Positions 35,157 to 46,219 of a stretch of DNA of 64,000 nucleotides are shown piece by piece. The position numbers were made by a program, and so were the translations under genes. The notes below the pieces were generated by a model. That model searched no databases, was not told where the DNA came from, and saw only the letters and a list, made by a program, of their open reading frames with translations. The stretch is from Porites lobata (taxonomy: Eukaryota > Cnidaria > Anthozoa > Scleractinia > Poritidae): contig CALNXK010000163.1 in NCBI GenBank assembly GCA_942486035.1, positions 866,001 through 930,000 on the forward strand, written 5' to 3'. Each line of letters starts with the position of its first letter. Position 1 is the first letter of the stretch.

Positions 35157-35278
35157 TCCAATTTAAGCAATTGGAAAGAAGAAGCCTGAAAAAAAAATCA
35201 GGGCTTCAACGGGATTCGAACCTCGCTCCCAATGTGTGGCTTCATAGCTCAGTTGGTAGAGCAACGCACCGGTAAAAC

Positions 35279-35312
<34 letters not shown>

Positions 35313-35383
35313 TGATTTTTTCAGGCTTCTACTTTCCAACTGCTTAAATTGGAAAATTTATTGCGATGATCATTCTTCACTTT
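35080..35383. mobile_element. Palindromic element with tRNA-like loop and 14-bp duplication
   Basis: CATGATCCTCTTTG lies on both sides (35066-35079 and 35384-35397). Inside, the arms 35124-35222 and 35290-35386 are about 95% complementary, overlapping the right duplication by three bases. The 67-bp loop plus the right arm encodes a tRNA-like sequence. The left arm also contains an antisense copy of the tRNA 3' half (GGCTTCAACGGGATTCGAAC). A 13-14-bp duplication suits target-primed insertion, as for SINEs, whereas the long palindrome suits a foldback or MITE. It has no poly-A tail. Confidence 0.8.
35238..35312 (+). tRNA. tRNA-Thr-like gene (probably not functional)
   Basis: The acceptor arms GGCTTCA and TGAAGCC pair over 7 bp, the D-arm GCTC-AGTTGGTA-GAGC is normal, and the T-arm ACGGG-TTCGAAT-CCCGT is perfect. 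The A box and B box (GGTTCGAATCC) look usable by RNA polymerase III. The anticodon arm is abnormal: the stem is about 3 bp with a 9-base loop, and position 33 is not T. GGT at 35271-35273 would be the nominal Thr anticodon. Because it is embedded in the loop of a mobile palindrome, it is best seen as part of the element. Confidence 0.6.
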
Positions 35384-36356
35384 CATGATCCTCTTTGGCG
35401 GGAATTCTTATGGCCAACCAAAGTACTTTGGGTGGAAATCTCATTTTCCACGAGAATGTGACATGAAATCATTGCCTAACGCACTTGGCGATAGAATTCG
35501 CGTAAATACTGTCTTGAAGTATTTAAAGCTATGCAAAGACGAAAAAACTAGGAATAACTGTTCCATTGCCAAATATATTCAGGGTTGTAGTTACTTACCT
35601 AAAGCATAGAGAACCAGTTGAGATGTTTCTCACGGATTTGGAAGCATTTGGGCTTTGGGTGTGGCTGAACTATATGTACCCATGACTTAAAACAAAGATT
35701 ATTGTTATTCATCGTAGTGAATAACATGTTTATAAGTAGTGTTGTTTATTTTTTCTAAGTTAGATCGCGAAGTTTCGACCGCTTAATGTTTGAAGTCTTC
35801 ATCGCCAATGCTTACATTCAATGAATTTGACAGATCATTTCACTTTTTTCTCTGGTACTACCAGGTGTTTGTCTACTGGTTTAAATTAATCTTTCTTGAA
35901 AGATAAAGACTGAGCAATGTTTGACCATGACATGTATAGCATAAGATCATCAGACAAGCAGTTCCTCAAAATTGTTTGCCCAAAATGTCACGAGGTTAAC
36001 TCTTTAGTGGTGTGCTCATTATGGATATTTTTTGTTTTACCTAACCATTTTTTTTTCTTGATTCAGGGTATGGGTTTGGCCAAATAGTTTTATTTCTTCT
36101 TTATTTCGTTTATGGAGGGTTGGTTTTGGGTAGTTAAACCTTGTTCCACCTTTCATAATTGGATATTTTTATGTAAAATGAATCTGCAAATAAATAAATA
36201 AATACATTTTTTAAATGTACAAAGTACTCAAAAGTACTTTGTTAACAGAGCTTATAAAATGACACTGAGGGAGAAAGCTTCTTGGGAACATGATATTAGG
36301 CCAGATTTGGCTGGATCCATAGGTGTTCGTTCCAACAATTAATAGACCGGAAATTA

Positions 36357-37164
36357 CAGTGAAACCTGTATCAAGCGGAAACCCTCTATTAAGCGGACAG
36401 TAGCCGAAGTCCCAAGATCTATTTCCCTTATTTGCTTTAAATGAAACCTTTATTAAGCGGACACCTCTATTAAGAGGACGCGGACACCTAAAAAGTACCT
36501 GAAATGGTCATTTCTATTGTTACCAACCTGTATTAAACGGACAACACCACCCAACATGCCAGACGCCGGAAATGCGAAAATTGCCTCGAATTGCCACCCC
36601 CCAATTTTTCTATTTAAACATTAAAAAACGTGACGAACATATTTGATTAGTTTCACAGTACAGTATTGTTTTCTATTTCGTTTTGTTAGTATAGAGCTTG
36701 TTTCACTCATCTTATTTCTTCAAATTTGAGTTGCAATTTATGTTTATGGTATTGTGATCAACTGGTCCACTTTGATAAAGAAATTAATGCAAACGTATAT
36801 CGTCAAAATCTCTGGTAGTTAGCCTGTTCCTAGCTCCGAGGTAGTGGTGAAAAGTCGTTCAGTAAAAAGAAATGCGAAAAACGCGCGGGGGCTGGGGAAA
36901 CATTTTTCTCGCTGCCACCGCCCCCTTTCCCAAGTCACGCGAGTCTTATTTTCGCTTTGCTCGTTTTAATACGTCCGCATTATACTATCTGAGAGCCTGG
37001 CACAGGCTATCTGGGAGTATTCTTAACCTTTCCACTGTTCATTTAAATGGCATTTGACACCTCATATGACGTTATCTATCGAAACCTGTATTGGGCGGAC
37101 ACCCTATATTAAGCCGGACACTACAGAATTCCCCGAGGGTGTCCGCTTAATACAGGTTTCACCG
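36357..37164. mobile_element. Tc1/mariner-like MITE, 0.8 kb, TA duplication
   Basis: The left end CAGTGAAACCTGTATCAAGC and the right end (CGGTGAAACCTGTATTAAGC on the other strand) are flanked by TA at 36355-36356 and 37165-37166. The subterminal motif TATTAAGCGGACA recurs several times near both ends in varying orientation. There is no transposase ORF. Confidence 0.85.
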
Positions 37165-37654
37165 TATCTAGTTGGGCTAGGTATTGCTTGATTGATGTTC
37201 ATCAAGTCTGATTAGAAAAAAATCAACTATGGCTTGCTTTGTTACTCTTTTGAACATGCCTGGTACAAAATTAGTTTCCGTAATTCATTAAAATGATAAA
37301 GACAATCTCTCTGTTATTATTCATGTGTATGAATATAGTGCGCCTGGAGTAAATTGCCCGTTGCAAAGAATTATTCAGATGGCTTTCTTCTCGTCTTTAA
37401 AAAATGCCAATGATATTTTGCTCAGGAAATAAAATATCACTGATTATTATGTGGCAAAGCCAGTCTTACGCAAATCCGTGCGCTCTGATTGGTTCTTTCT
37501 TGGTCAGCCATAGACGATTTTGTCAACCAACGTACAGGAAAGCGCAAACACAAAAAAGAAGACGGTTACGGATATGAACACTCTTCTCCGTTACATGGAA
37601 GCTAATGGTATGAAAAACGAGCTTGAACACCTTTTTTCCAATTTTTTTTTTTAG

Positions 37655-38068
37655 CGCACGCAGGAAAAACGGAGAAGGCTGCGAGCCAGCAACAGTTTCC
37701 AGTCTTCAACCCAGTATACAGCGATACTTAACATACTCAAGGACAATGAGTTCGAAAAATCCAGAAAAGTCCGTGCAGCGAAGCCAAATTCCCTTGTTCA
37801 CGAGCACGGCAAAGGAAGCCTGGCAAACCGCAAGCTGCTCAAGCCGGCATCGACAAAGAGGATGCCCTTTTTGAAGCAGGAGAATTCGGCGACCTCAATC
37901 CAGTTGCGCTTCAAAGAACTATGTGATGGTTTTTATCCCTTAACACTTCGTTTTCCGAGCAAGAGAATATCAGTCAAGCGATCCGTTACTGTCTTCCATC
38001 GCTCCAGTTTTTACAGGTGCAAACGTAGGATCCACGAGCTGGTGCACCTTCCAAATATTTCGTGGTAA
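37655..38068 (+). CDS. Candidate terminal exon (basic C-terminal tail)
   Basis: A strong acceptor (long T tract, then TTAG at 37651-37654) opens a frame of 137 codons to TAA at 38066-38068. The phase fits a direct join to receptor exon 33317-33418. The product is basic and hydrophilic (RTQEKRRRLRASNSF at the start, KPASTKRMPFLKQEN in the middle), like a cytoplasmic receptor tail. No domain is recognised. It could instead be the last exon of a different gene. Splicing onto the receptor would skip the short alternative exon at 34087 and cross the tRNA-loop element and one MITE. Confidence 0.45.
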   Translation, partial: RTQEKRRRLRASNSFQSSTQYTAILNILKDNEFEKSRKVRAAKPNSLVHEHGKGSLANRKLLKPASTKRMPFLKQENSATSIQLRFKELCDGFYPLTLRFPSKRISVKRSVTVFHRSSFYRCKRRIHELVHLPNISW

Positions 38069-38451
38069 TGAGAAAATTGTCCAGTTATCGATAGCGATGA
38101 GGAGATTTACTTTGATGCTATATTTTTGTCAACTTCGCCCAGTTTTGAATTAATTTTCACAGCTTCAAACTTAGACTTTCACTTGACACTGTCTTGGCCA
38201 ATATTTTGTAATCAAGAAAGTATTGTTTGATCGACAAAAAACCCTTTCTCGAGTTTGACAATCAACAACTGCTTTTTTCAGGTACCGGTACAAAGCGTTT
38301 TTGAAGTTTTGTTTAAGCTAATTTAAGACGATAGTTTGGTTTTTCGATTTCGTGGTAGCTTGCTTTTGTCTGATAAGTTGCTCGCGTCATCAAAAATACG
38401 TCACAGCGGAAGCCCTTTAAGTGCAAGCTACTTCAGACACCGAATGCCATA

Positions 38452-38617
38452 TAATAAACAACTTACTAACCGTGCTTGCTCGAGCCGTACTGGGGAATAT
38501 TTGCCCTCGGTCGTGGCAGTACGGACCTCGCTGCGCTTGGTCCGCACTGCCCCGACCTGGGGTCAATATTCCCGAGTACGGCCTTCGCGCTCGGTTAGTA
38601 AGCGGTTAATAGTTTAC
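38452..38617. repeat. Small foldback repeat
   Basis: The outer arms CTTACTAACCG and CGGTTAGTAAG, and the inner pairs CCGTACTGGGGAATATT / AATATTCCCGAGTACGG and AGTACGGACC / GGTCCGCACT, fold the whole 166 bp into one long hairpin. It is GC-rich compared with its surroundings. There is no coding content: the two overlapping ORFs are artefacts of the palindrome. Confidence 0.75.
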
Positions 38618-38968
38618 GAAGCACAATTTATAACATCGGCCTCTTGTGACACTAATGATTAACAATGCCAGGCTGTCATTTTTAAAGCAGGTGTAGGCTT
38701 GTAGCATGCTGGATGTTCACCAAAGCCATTGTAATTTGCAATGACGTTGTATTTTGGGTAAATCTGCTTATTTTAAAATTTCCAAATTAATTGAACTAGT
38801 CAGTAAACAAACCTTAAAACTGACACATTTTTCGTTGCATTTCAGTTTACATCTTTTGAGGGAAATATTATTAATTTGTTTACGCTTAAAAAATACTAAC
38901 TAAAGATTAAACGATTACTTTTATTTTCCACAGAAAATACCTATTTTAAATGAATGGCAAAAAAACTG

Positions 38969-39076
38969 GTGTATGGGTGTTGTACCTCAGATCTGAGGTA
39001 TGGATGTTATACTTCACCTCTGATGTATGGATGTTATACCTCAGATCCGAGTTATGAATGTTTTATCTCAATGACG
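38969..39076. repeat. Imperfect 27-bp tandem repeat
   Basis: About four units of the form GTATGGATGTTATACCTCAGA follow each other with drift (GGTGTTGTACC, GATGTTATACT, GATGTTATACC, AATGTTTTATC). Confidence 0.7.
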
Positions 39077-41608
39077 TATAGCAACTATTTATAAACTACG
39101 GTTCTGAAGTGTCGGTGTTATACTTTAAAAGTGAATCTGTGGTGAACTTGTAATTGGAGACGGGCTCGATGAAATCAAAACTAAGGCAGCGGAAAGTAGA
39201 TTCTTAAGTTGAGATGTTTAAGTCATGCAGTTTATTCTTTGGGTTTACAATGCATTTTATTCCTTAAATTGTTTTAATACTGAGTTTTAGAGTGTGTTCT
39301 AGTGAAATTACAATACGTACTCATGGTGGTTTGTTTGAACAAATTATTTCTATGTTATTGTTGAGAATCATAGCTCATTTGCTGATTATCTAGGATCTGA
39401 TATCTGGCCTTAAGCTCATCAATGTCTCCTTTCTTAATTCTTCTGCTGTTTGTAAATGGCACACCAATCATTACGGTTTGGGTCTTATCTATTTTCTCTG
39501 TCCATGGAATTCTATTAGAACCGCTTCCGACATGGGAGTTGCACCATGTTAGAATAATATGCGTTTGTTAGACCATAATGGGGAGACGCCCCCGCTTTCA
39601 ATAGACAAATCAAATTGCAGCCTTTTAACTTATCAATACGCAGGTAAATTTAGCGACACTCTACTTGAGTAATGTTTTCCTCTTTTACGATTATAAACTG
39701 TTGATATTCCTTTCATTTGGAAAGGCCTATTACGAAGGCAAGTAGACGCTTAAACTCTGTCGGCTTCAGTTGCTCAAAGTATTTGCATAACTACGTTGTA
39801 TATCTCACCAACCTTTGTTATTTTGCCTGTTTTTGTTTGAAAATTTTCAAACAAACACGATTTAAAAAGGGAAATGTATTATTTAGCCGTCTTGTGATAA
39901 AATACTCCGGAGACTGTTTTGAAGCTGTTCAAAACACTCACAGCACGCGCTCGAATAATCTTAAACCACTGAAATCGGCTGTTCGTGTTTTGAACATTAC
40001 ATACTCAAAAGACTTAATTTATAAATATTGCCAAAGAATATGAATTAAAAAACAGGCAGTTGTTTTCGACTGGGGTTTCAAAAAAATTAAGCAATCTCAT
40101 TAATAAATTGCAGGTACTGGTATCAGAAATCTTCTTTCGACATCTTTGACACTATCGGATACGAACGAGTCGACCAGACAGTGCTGTTTGCTACAACTTT
40201 AGTTTACTTTTGTTTGACAAAGACCAATACAGGGGCCAAGAAGTCTGCAAAATGCCATCGGCAGAATATAAACATGTCTCCTAATCCTTTTTTTAAATCT
40301 TTTCTAGGAGTTATTTCATTTCCTCTTTCTAGTTATTTGATTGCGTCTTGTACAGTTTCAGCCTAAAATCGGCAAAAAAATAAAAAAGATTGAGCCTGGG
40401 GCAGAAAACAAACATTCTTTAGCAAAAAAAAAAAAAAAAAAAAACTTAAGGAATGTGTGCAAATTTCAGATCTATGCTTTGAATTTGTTTTCCCTTTCAA
40501 CAGAACAGATAGCATGTCCTAAAAAGCCTGTGTCACCAAGATTTAATGCTGCTTGAAAACCCAACGGAAACATATTTCCGTCAGTTGAATCCTTTTATGG
40601 CAGCCTGGTGTTTTTATGTGGTACCAAGAGCCATAATGACCTTAGTACTACCTAACATAATGATGACTGTTTCTTATGATAAGAGTGGGTAGGGAAGGAA
40701 TAGACTTTAACTTGAAAATGAAAATGAAGAGCTTTTAGATTTTCAAATTTAACACAGTTTTACTCGAAAGAAATCGTTTAAAAGCCATTCATTACACTTT
40801 GTTCCCCACACTTTTTACACACGTTGGCTTTTGAATAAGCTTTGTTCAAAGGCCTTAATGTGTATCATCATATGCGGAAACTTGCCAGAATTTGATCCCA
40901 CGGTATTGTCCAGTTACTTGATGTGTGGGCTGATCGGTGGGCAAACCATCTTCAGGATGATACAAAATTATTGCTGAGGACGTTAACGACTTTGCTGTGA
41001 ATCTTTTTGTCTAAAATAACTAATTAAATTTCTTAGAATGGTAACTACTAAATATAAATTAAGGCCATCTTGAGAGCGGATTTCCTCTTAAGTTCTCAAA
41101 ATGCCTACTTTTGATTAGCCATCTTCACAAATTAAGAAAACGAACTTCATTGTAAAATGTTAAAGCGGAAAGACGTAGAAAACCAATTTGATCTTATCAA
41201 AGGCAACATCAGTTCAATATTGTTTTTCTACCACTATACATTAATACCTGAAGTTCAAATCGTGCCAATCTCTGAAAAAGAAACGAACAAAGCTAACAAA
41301 TCATTACTTGAAAAAAACCCACCACGAAGCGTGAAATTTTCTTTATAATTTTACAAACGTAGGTGCATGGTATTTAATTGCTTGCATAGCAGACAGCTGT
41401 GAGTACACACTAACGTCGCTTCCTATTTTCGCAGAAGTGTCTCAATACTGAAACATATGCATAAGCACAATTTTTTTAAATTAGTTAATTTTTAACTATG
41501 TTTAATCCTATACGGATGTACTGCGTTAGGCGCCTAATATTTTGGTGCTTTAATAGAATCACCTGAAATATGTATTTTTTTCTATCCTAAGGAGCGTTTG
41601 AGCAAGTT
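39077..41608. other. No recognised gene
   Basis: This is AT-rich sequence with a poly-A run at about 40424-40444. A 108-codon frame at 39717-40043 shows no domain and has amino-acid use typical of translated AT-rich DNA. No transposon ends were recognised. Confidence 0.4.
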
Positions 41609-42552
41609 ATGTTGAGTAACAGTTCAAGAAGCTTAGAGAACAATGTCTCCTGCTTTCGCTTTCCTGTATTTCAAACGGACAACATCCCCGAGCTTATCGT
41701 CGGTTTTAACAGTACTGTAAATTTCCCACTGTCAGTGTTAACAATTGTAGGCAACACCTTGGTTTTGGTAGCCGTATGGAGAACACCTTCTCCTTGTTCG
41801 CCCTCCATCATATTACTTTGTGGTCTCGCAACGACAGACCTTGCTGTGGGCCTCTTGCTTCGGCCGTTGTTTTTGTCTATGGAACTCACGCTCCTCTCGA
41901 ATTCGTCGGCTTATAACTGTGTGTTAGGAAAGGCATTCAACACTAGTTCCTATACTGTCTGTGGAGTTTCCCTGGCGACTCTTACAGCTATCACTATAGA
42001 CAGGCTACTAGCGCTAAAATATCATATGAGGTACAGCAGTATCATGACCATACAGCGAGCATTTTGTGTTATCGCAATGAACTGGTTGACAAGTAGTTTT
42101 CTGGCAAGTCCTATACTATGGACTTCAAAGTTATTGTTTCTTTTTGTCATGGCTTTAGTCGTGGCCATTTTTCTATGCTTTTCAACATCCGCGTACATAA
42201 ATATTTCCTACATAATCCGTCACCACAAACGACAAATTCTCGCACAAACAAGAGCAGTTCAAGATAATTCGCGCATAAATATAACGCGTTTCAAGAGAAC
42301 AGCATTCAATACATTCTTGGTCCACTACTTTCTCCTTATTTGCTACATCCCCTTTTTCGTAACCTTGCTGTTGCAGGGAGACGAATAGAAAATACCTTCA
42401 GAATCTTGGAAAGAGTATGGCAGTGGCATAGCATGGAAATTGTCAAGCACGGTATGGTCTTCATGAATTCTGCGTTGAATCCTTTTATCTACTGTTGGCG
42501 TCTTCAAGAGATTCGCACCGCTGTGAAAAAGTCTCTTTTCTGCAGAAAATGA
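41609..42552 (+). pseudogene. Rhodopsin-like (class A) GPCR, frameshifted
   Basis: Single-exon receptor on the plus strand. N-glycosylation sites (NSS, NST) precede TM1 (LTIVGNTLVLVAVW). TM2 has LATTDLAVGLLL. TM3 ends TAITIDRLLALKYH, with DRL in place of DRY. TM4 contains MNWLTSSFLASPILW. TM5, and TM6 with HYFLLICYIPFF, follow. The first frame then meets TAG at 42386-42388. The remainder continues in another frame: a linker, TM7 with MNSALNPFIYCW (NPxxY), and a short tail ending at 42552. A single small indel near 42340-42388 explains this. It is either a recent pseudogene or a sequencing/assembly error, as all other motifs are intact. The ligand is unknown. Confidence 0.88.
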
Positions 42553-43946
42553 CTCTAAAGTGGAACTGTCATCCTAATCAGTGTAAATTTATTTTAGATG
42601 GGTAATTTAAAACAATAGTCAGTACTTAAAAATGGACATAGGAGACGATTAATGCTTATAGTAAGCTTGAATTTTAGTGGTGAATGGAGGTCTTAACACT
42701 ACAAATTAAAAAAAAAAAGAAACCTCGAAATATTTATGAAAATACGCTTGAAGTCTTGACACGAGAAACAATAGTTCATACATAATATTCTCTAAACGAA
42801 AGCCTTCTTTCTGTTTAATATGATAAAGTATGTTGTTGCATTCTTATATATATCTAATATATATCAACCTTTCTAGCTATAACATTGGTGTATCAAATTA
42901 GCTCCTCCTATCATATCAATATACTAGGCTATCAGAGTTAAAGCGGAAAAACAGGTGCTACAGAAGAATTTTAAAGAAACAGAACTATAAAAAAAACCGT
43001 AATCGGTACGATTTAGCGCCAGGGCACTTTCTTTATTTACGGGTTCAGGAGAGGCGCAAATTAGAAAATGGCCCTTTTTCGTAGTGAACAGCACCCATTA
43101 TCTAGAAACGCGGCTGGGTTAAAAAAAAGAAGCCGAGAAAAACATGAAAAGAAAAAAGCATCTTAAGGACGATTTTGTGCAGGTACTTTGCTGAAAATCT
43201 CTCGCACGTCCAACAGTTCTTTGCTAACAGAACCCTCAGCAGCTTGGGGAGGTGGGTTATGACGTGGCCTGAGTAACCTCGTATTTGTCATGTGCCTGAT
43301 GTCTGCCTGGGTTAGTTACAATTACCGTAAAACATCATGCTGGAGAATGTGGGAGTCAGGAGGTAGCTTTTTTTTCACTCCCTTTGTTACTGAGAAGGGA
43401 AACCGGAGTAGATGTACCTCCTTCATCGAGAAGATGGGTTCGCATATTTGTACTGGCGTATATGTACCATCCTGATGATATACTCTAAAAGAGAAGGCAT
43501 GCTAGAAAGAGTACGGTTGTGACTCTCCTGTGCTTAAAAGATGATTTTAAGTAAGTCTGCATGTCCTGCACAGGGTCTTAGCCTTGCGTAAAGGGTTGTC
43601 CAGTCAAACAGTGTCAACAATAAAAGGGAAAGTGGAAGTGGAAGTGGTTTATCTTACTTTATTTTATGAAATACTGATATGATATTCATCCGGCTTGTAT
43701 ACTGCTATTGACCATACCATCTTGGTCAGCGAATGTGACCAATTCACCAGGGAAGATTATACTAACGAGAAAGTGAAGGGAAAATCCTAACTTCTCCATA
43801 ATAAATTTACCGGGAACATCGAATAAAGTGTCAGTGTAAAAGGGGCTCTCAACTGACCCGTACTTTATCGTGAGTAGAAAGTTTAAAGCATACGTCTTGT
43901 TAGCGTCAGGAATCACGAGCTGAAATATGCTTCTCTTTTAAAAGTG
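42553..43946. other. No recognised gene
   Basis: Nothing supported was seen here beyond AT-rich sequence and a short AATATATATC-type run at about 42846-42864. The small open frames lack recognisable motifs. Confidence 0.4.
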
Positions 43947-43984
43947 GTGTTATCAGCGGAGTCGAAGGCCGAGGCTGATAACAC
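43947..43984. repeat. Hairpin with 11-bp stem
   Basis: GTGTTATCAGC and GCTGATAACAC flank a 16-base loop reading GGAGTCGAAGGCCGAG. The layout is similar to the hairpin in the LINE 3' region at 54672-54722, so it may be the end of another retroelement. Confidence 0.7.
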
Positions 43985-44131
43985 TTACCGAGACCTTGAT
44001 TATTTAGGATATCACAAAAATCGAATCTAATAATTGTTTTATTACACATTGTTTTGAAGAAAATAACGACAAACACCGTCTCAAGGAACCTGAACTGAAT
44101 TGTTATTGGAAATCATGCATTGCGCAACCTA

Positions 44132-44451
44132 GAGCGCTTACCATTTGTAAGGAAATTTCGGTGAAAAACTTCCGTCAAATGGTATTGATATTTTTTTTGG
44201 CACTGAAAACAGGACCGGGATCGAGTTGTATCATTTACAAAATACCGGTAAAATTTTCGCTTTCTTTCGATATGAAGCCTGGCACTGGTGTAATCCAAAC
44301 AAATGGTACAGAAAATTTTGGTCGTAAAAACGGGAAAAAGGGAATACCTCGAAAGGAATTTCTTTCTTTCCGGAAAATTTCGACCAGAATGAACCGTTCC
44401 ATTCAAATTCTTCCCAGAATTCCCGATTTTTCATACAAATGGTAAGCGCTC
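44132..44451. mobile_element. 320-bp MITE with 3-bp CTA duplication
   Basis: The TIRs GAGCGCTTACCATTTGTA (left) and GAGCGCTTACCATTTGTA (right, other strand) match over 18 bp. CTA flanks both sides (44129-44131 and 44452-44454). The element interrupts one arm of an older palindrome: GCGCAACCTACAGATT is restored when the element and one CTA are removed, and it matches the inverse arm at 44492-44509. A 3-bp duplication suggests a PIF/Harbinger-like source, although CTA is not the usual TWA. The interior open frames are on both strands and not called. Confidence 0.88.
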
Positions 44452-44647
44452 CTACAGATTAGTCAGTTAGTTATCTGCTAGAGATAACTAACTAATCTGT
44501 AGGTTGCGCTGGTTTCCAAAATTAGCTGGTGGCTATTAACCAGTGAGAAGACATAGCGAGTACAATGTATAATAATCAGATGATATATTTTTAGGGGTAG
44601 AATAAGAACATCAATAATTGCTTACGAAATTAAAGTCATTCAATGTC

Positions 44648-46219
44648 TCAATGTTTACCTCTGTTCAGACACGTCACATTACTCGGCGCAAAACCGTTTA
44701 GTAATATTAACGACTTATTTCCAGTCATGTCAGCCAGTTTCGCTTCAGTTTCATCGAGGCAGTAATGCTTATTCTTTTGGTAGCGAAAGTTTGGATTTTC
44801 GCTCAGAATCGCTTCTTTTATAGCCTCTGCTACTTGCTGTGCAGTCAAGACCTAGTCCGGCTGAGTCCAGAAAGTACCCCATCGGCTACTCACTCTGTCC
44901 CGGATAAGCAGGGTCTTTGGTCAGCGGACAACAGGTCCCCACCCTCAATAGAATTATTGCCATCTTTCATTGGAATATCAACGGAACTTGGTTAAATGTT
45001 GTGAATGAGGCACTATAAAACAGGATGTTTAAGGCTGTTTTAATCCCAACCTCGTGTGCTGCTTGTGTGTGCCTTAATTTTATAAAAAGTAATAATAATA
45101 AGTAGCACCCAAGTACCTGATGTTAAACGGGCGAAGAGTTGGTGCCATTGATTCAGTCAGTCCTTCCACGGCAAACATTGTTGAGCTATAAATTTCAGCA
45201 GTTGGAAACCCAATCACTCAGGCATGGCTGCTAATGTTGATTATATCACAGTCCGCCCAGACTTTGTGGGAGTTCGTTAGACCTTGAATTGTAAGTGACT
45301 GAATGAAAATAAACAAAATACGTCCTAAATTCCATTTTTGACAAAAGTAGAAATAAAAATGACCTACCTTGTGTTTTTGTTTTGGTATTTACTGTTTCTT
45401 TGCTTCTAGAGCCATTTGAAGGCCGTTTTATCAACGTTAAAGATTTTGAGTTGTACTTCAGTCTAAATATGGGAAGGCTGCCGAGTCTGAAGAGGACCGT
45501 CCCAGTTCGAACCTCCATAAATCCCATTGAAATAGTCTTATCTCGCCAAAATTACCGTTAGAGGTCTGCCGATAATTTGTCTTTCCCTTCTATGCTTCTG
45601 AAGTCTCAGGTTTGATCACAACCGCTAGCGAAGCGCTTGATTTTAAACTTTTTCCATCAAACTGTTCTTTCTCGCGATGCCTATGACCGGTCAACTCGAC
45701 CTGACGTAACTAACCGTAGCTCAAATCTTACGTTACATCGACAATTTGCCTCCGTCCGGGAGCGGGCACGGTGTATCGCGAGTAGCACGGTGGGAGAGTC
45801 CTTGGGTCCATTTGACCACGTCAAATCGCGCGAGCTCTCGGCTATTTAATACAGAACTCAATTTGAAAACACAGCAGTCTTCTTCGCTTCGGTGGTCTGA
45901 CTTCGCTGCTTGGAAAAACCCCTTGGAAATCTTTCCTAATCTGATTGCCTTATTTTTTTAAACAGTCTTTTTTCAGAACTAAACTTTACAGTCTCAACCG
46001 ATTCAGCTAGTGAGTTTACAAAGATGCAGCTGCTTGACGATCAAGGTGACTCCAAAGCGATCTATATCTTCTGTCCCAAGTTGCTTCTTTTTCGCAAGAT
46101 TTCTCATTGTTGCATACACCTGAAACCTGATTTCGGCATCGATCGTTAGCAAGCAAAACAGCGGTGGCCAGTCCTATGCCGCTGGAAGAACCAGTTATCC
46201 ATACAACTTTGGCAGCTAT
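44648..46219 (-). pseudogene. Short-chain dehydrogenase (RDH8-like), decayed
   Basis: Minus-strand pieces of one NAD(P)-dependent SDR in the correct order. The N-terminal part (46219 to about 46010) reads AAKVVWITGSSSGIGLATAV, the Rossmann glycine motif TGxxxGIG. After a frame break it continues YATMRNLAKKKQL. The middle part (about 45290-45080) reads INISSHA, a stop, VIGFP, then EIYSSTMFAVEGLTESMAPT, the active-site region in which the expected YxxSK is altered to YSSTM. The C-terminal part (44848-44648) reads TAQQVAEAIKEAILSENPNF and RYQKNKHYCLDE. The expected start codon is ATA at 46219-46217. The stops, the frameshift (a CGAT duplication near 46155) and the missing NNAG block show it is dead. 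The closest remembered family is retinol dehydrogenase 8 / 17-beta-HSD1. Confidence 0.85.

Larger units (their letters stand above)
34845..35609 (+). pseudogene. Open frame split by the tRNA-loop element (unrecognised)
   Basis: One frame is open from 34845 into the left target-duplication copy (to TAA at 35088-35090), and the same frame resumes from the right copy to 35609. Taking out the element and one duplication copy (318 bp, a multiple of three) leaves a continuous frame of about 149 codons with MILF at the join. The predicted product has no domain I recognise (parts read GLVPGPVLKGNAQAF and YFGWKSHFPRECDM). It may be a chance frame in an AT-rich intron, or an old host or transposon gene broken by the insertion. 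Confidence 0.3.

Noticed and set aside
35238..35312. A functional tRNA-Thr gene
   Set aside because: The anticodon loop has nine bases and lacks T at position 33, and the gene sits in a mobile palindrome; it is annotated as tRNA-like.
39717..40043. 108-codon ORF
   Set aside because: AT-rich composition, no domain, no splice or promoter support.
44161..44445. Overlapping 94-97-codon ORFs on both strands
   Set aside because: They coincide exactly with the MITE and reflect its inverted structure.
45406..45564. Plus-strand exon-like frame (PFEGRFINVKDFELYFSLNM) after a good acceptor, antisense to the SDR pseudogene
   Set aside because: Only about 50 codons, with no recognised family and no partner exon; kept as a curiosity.
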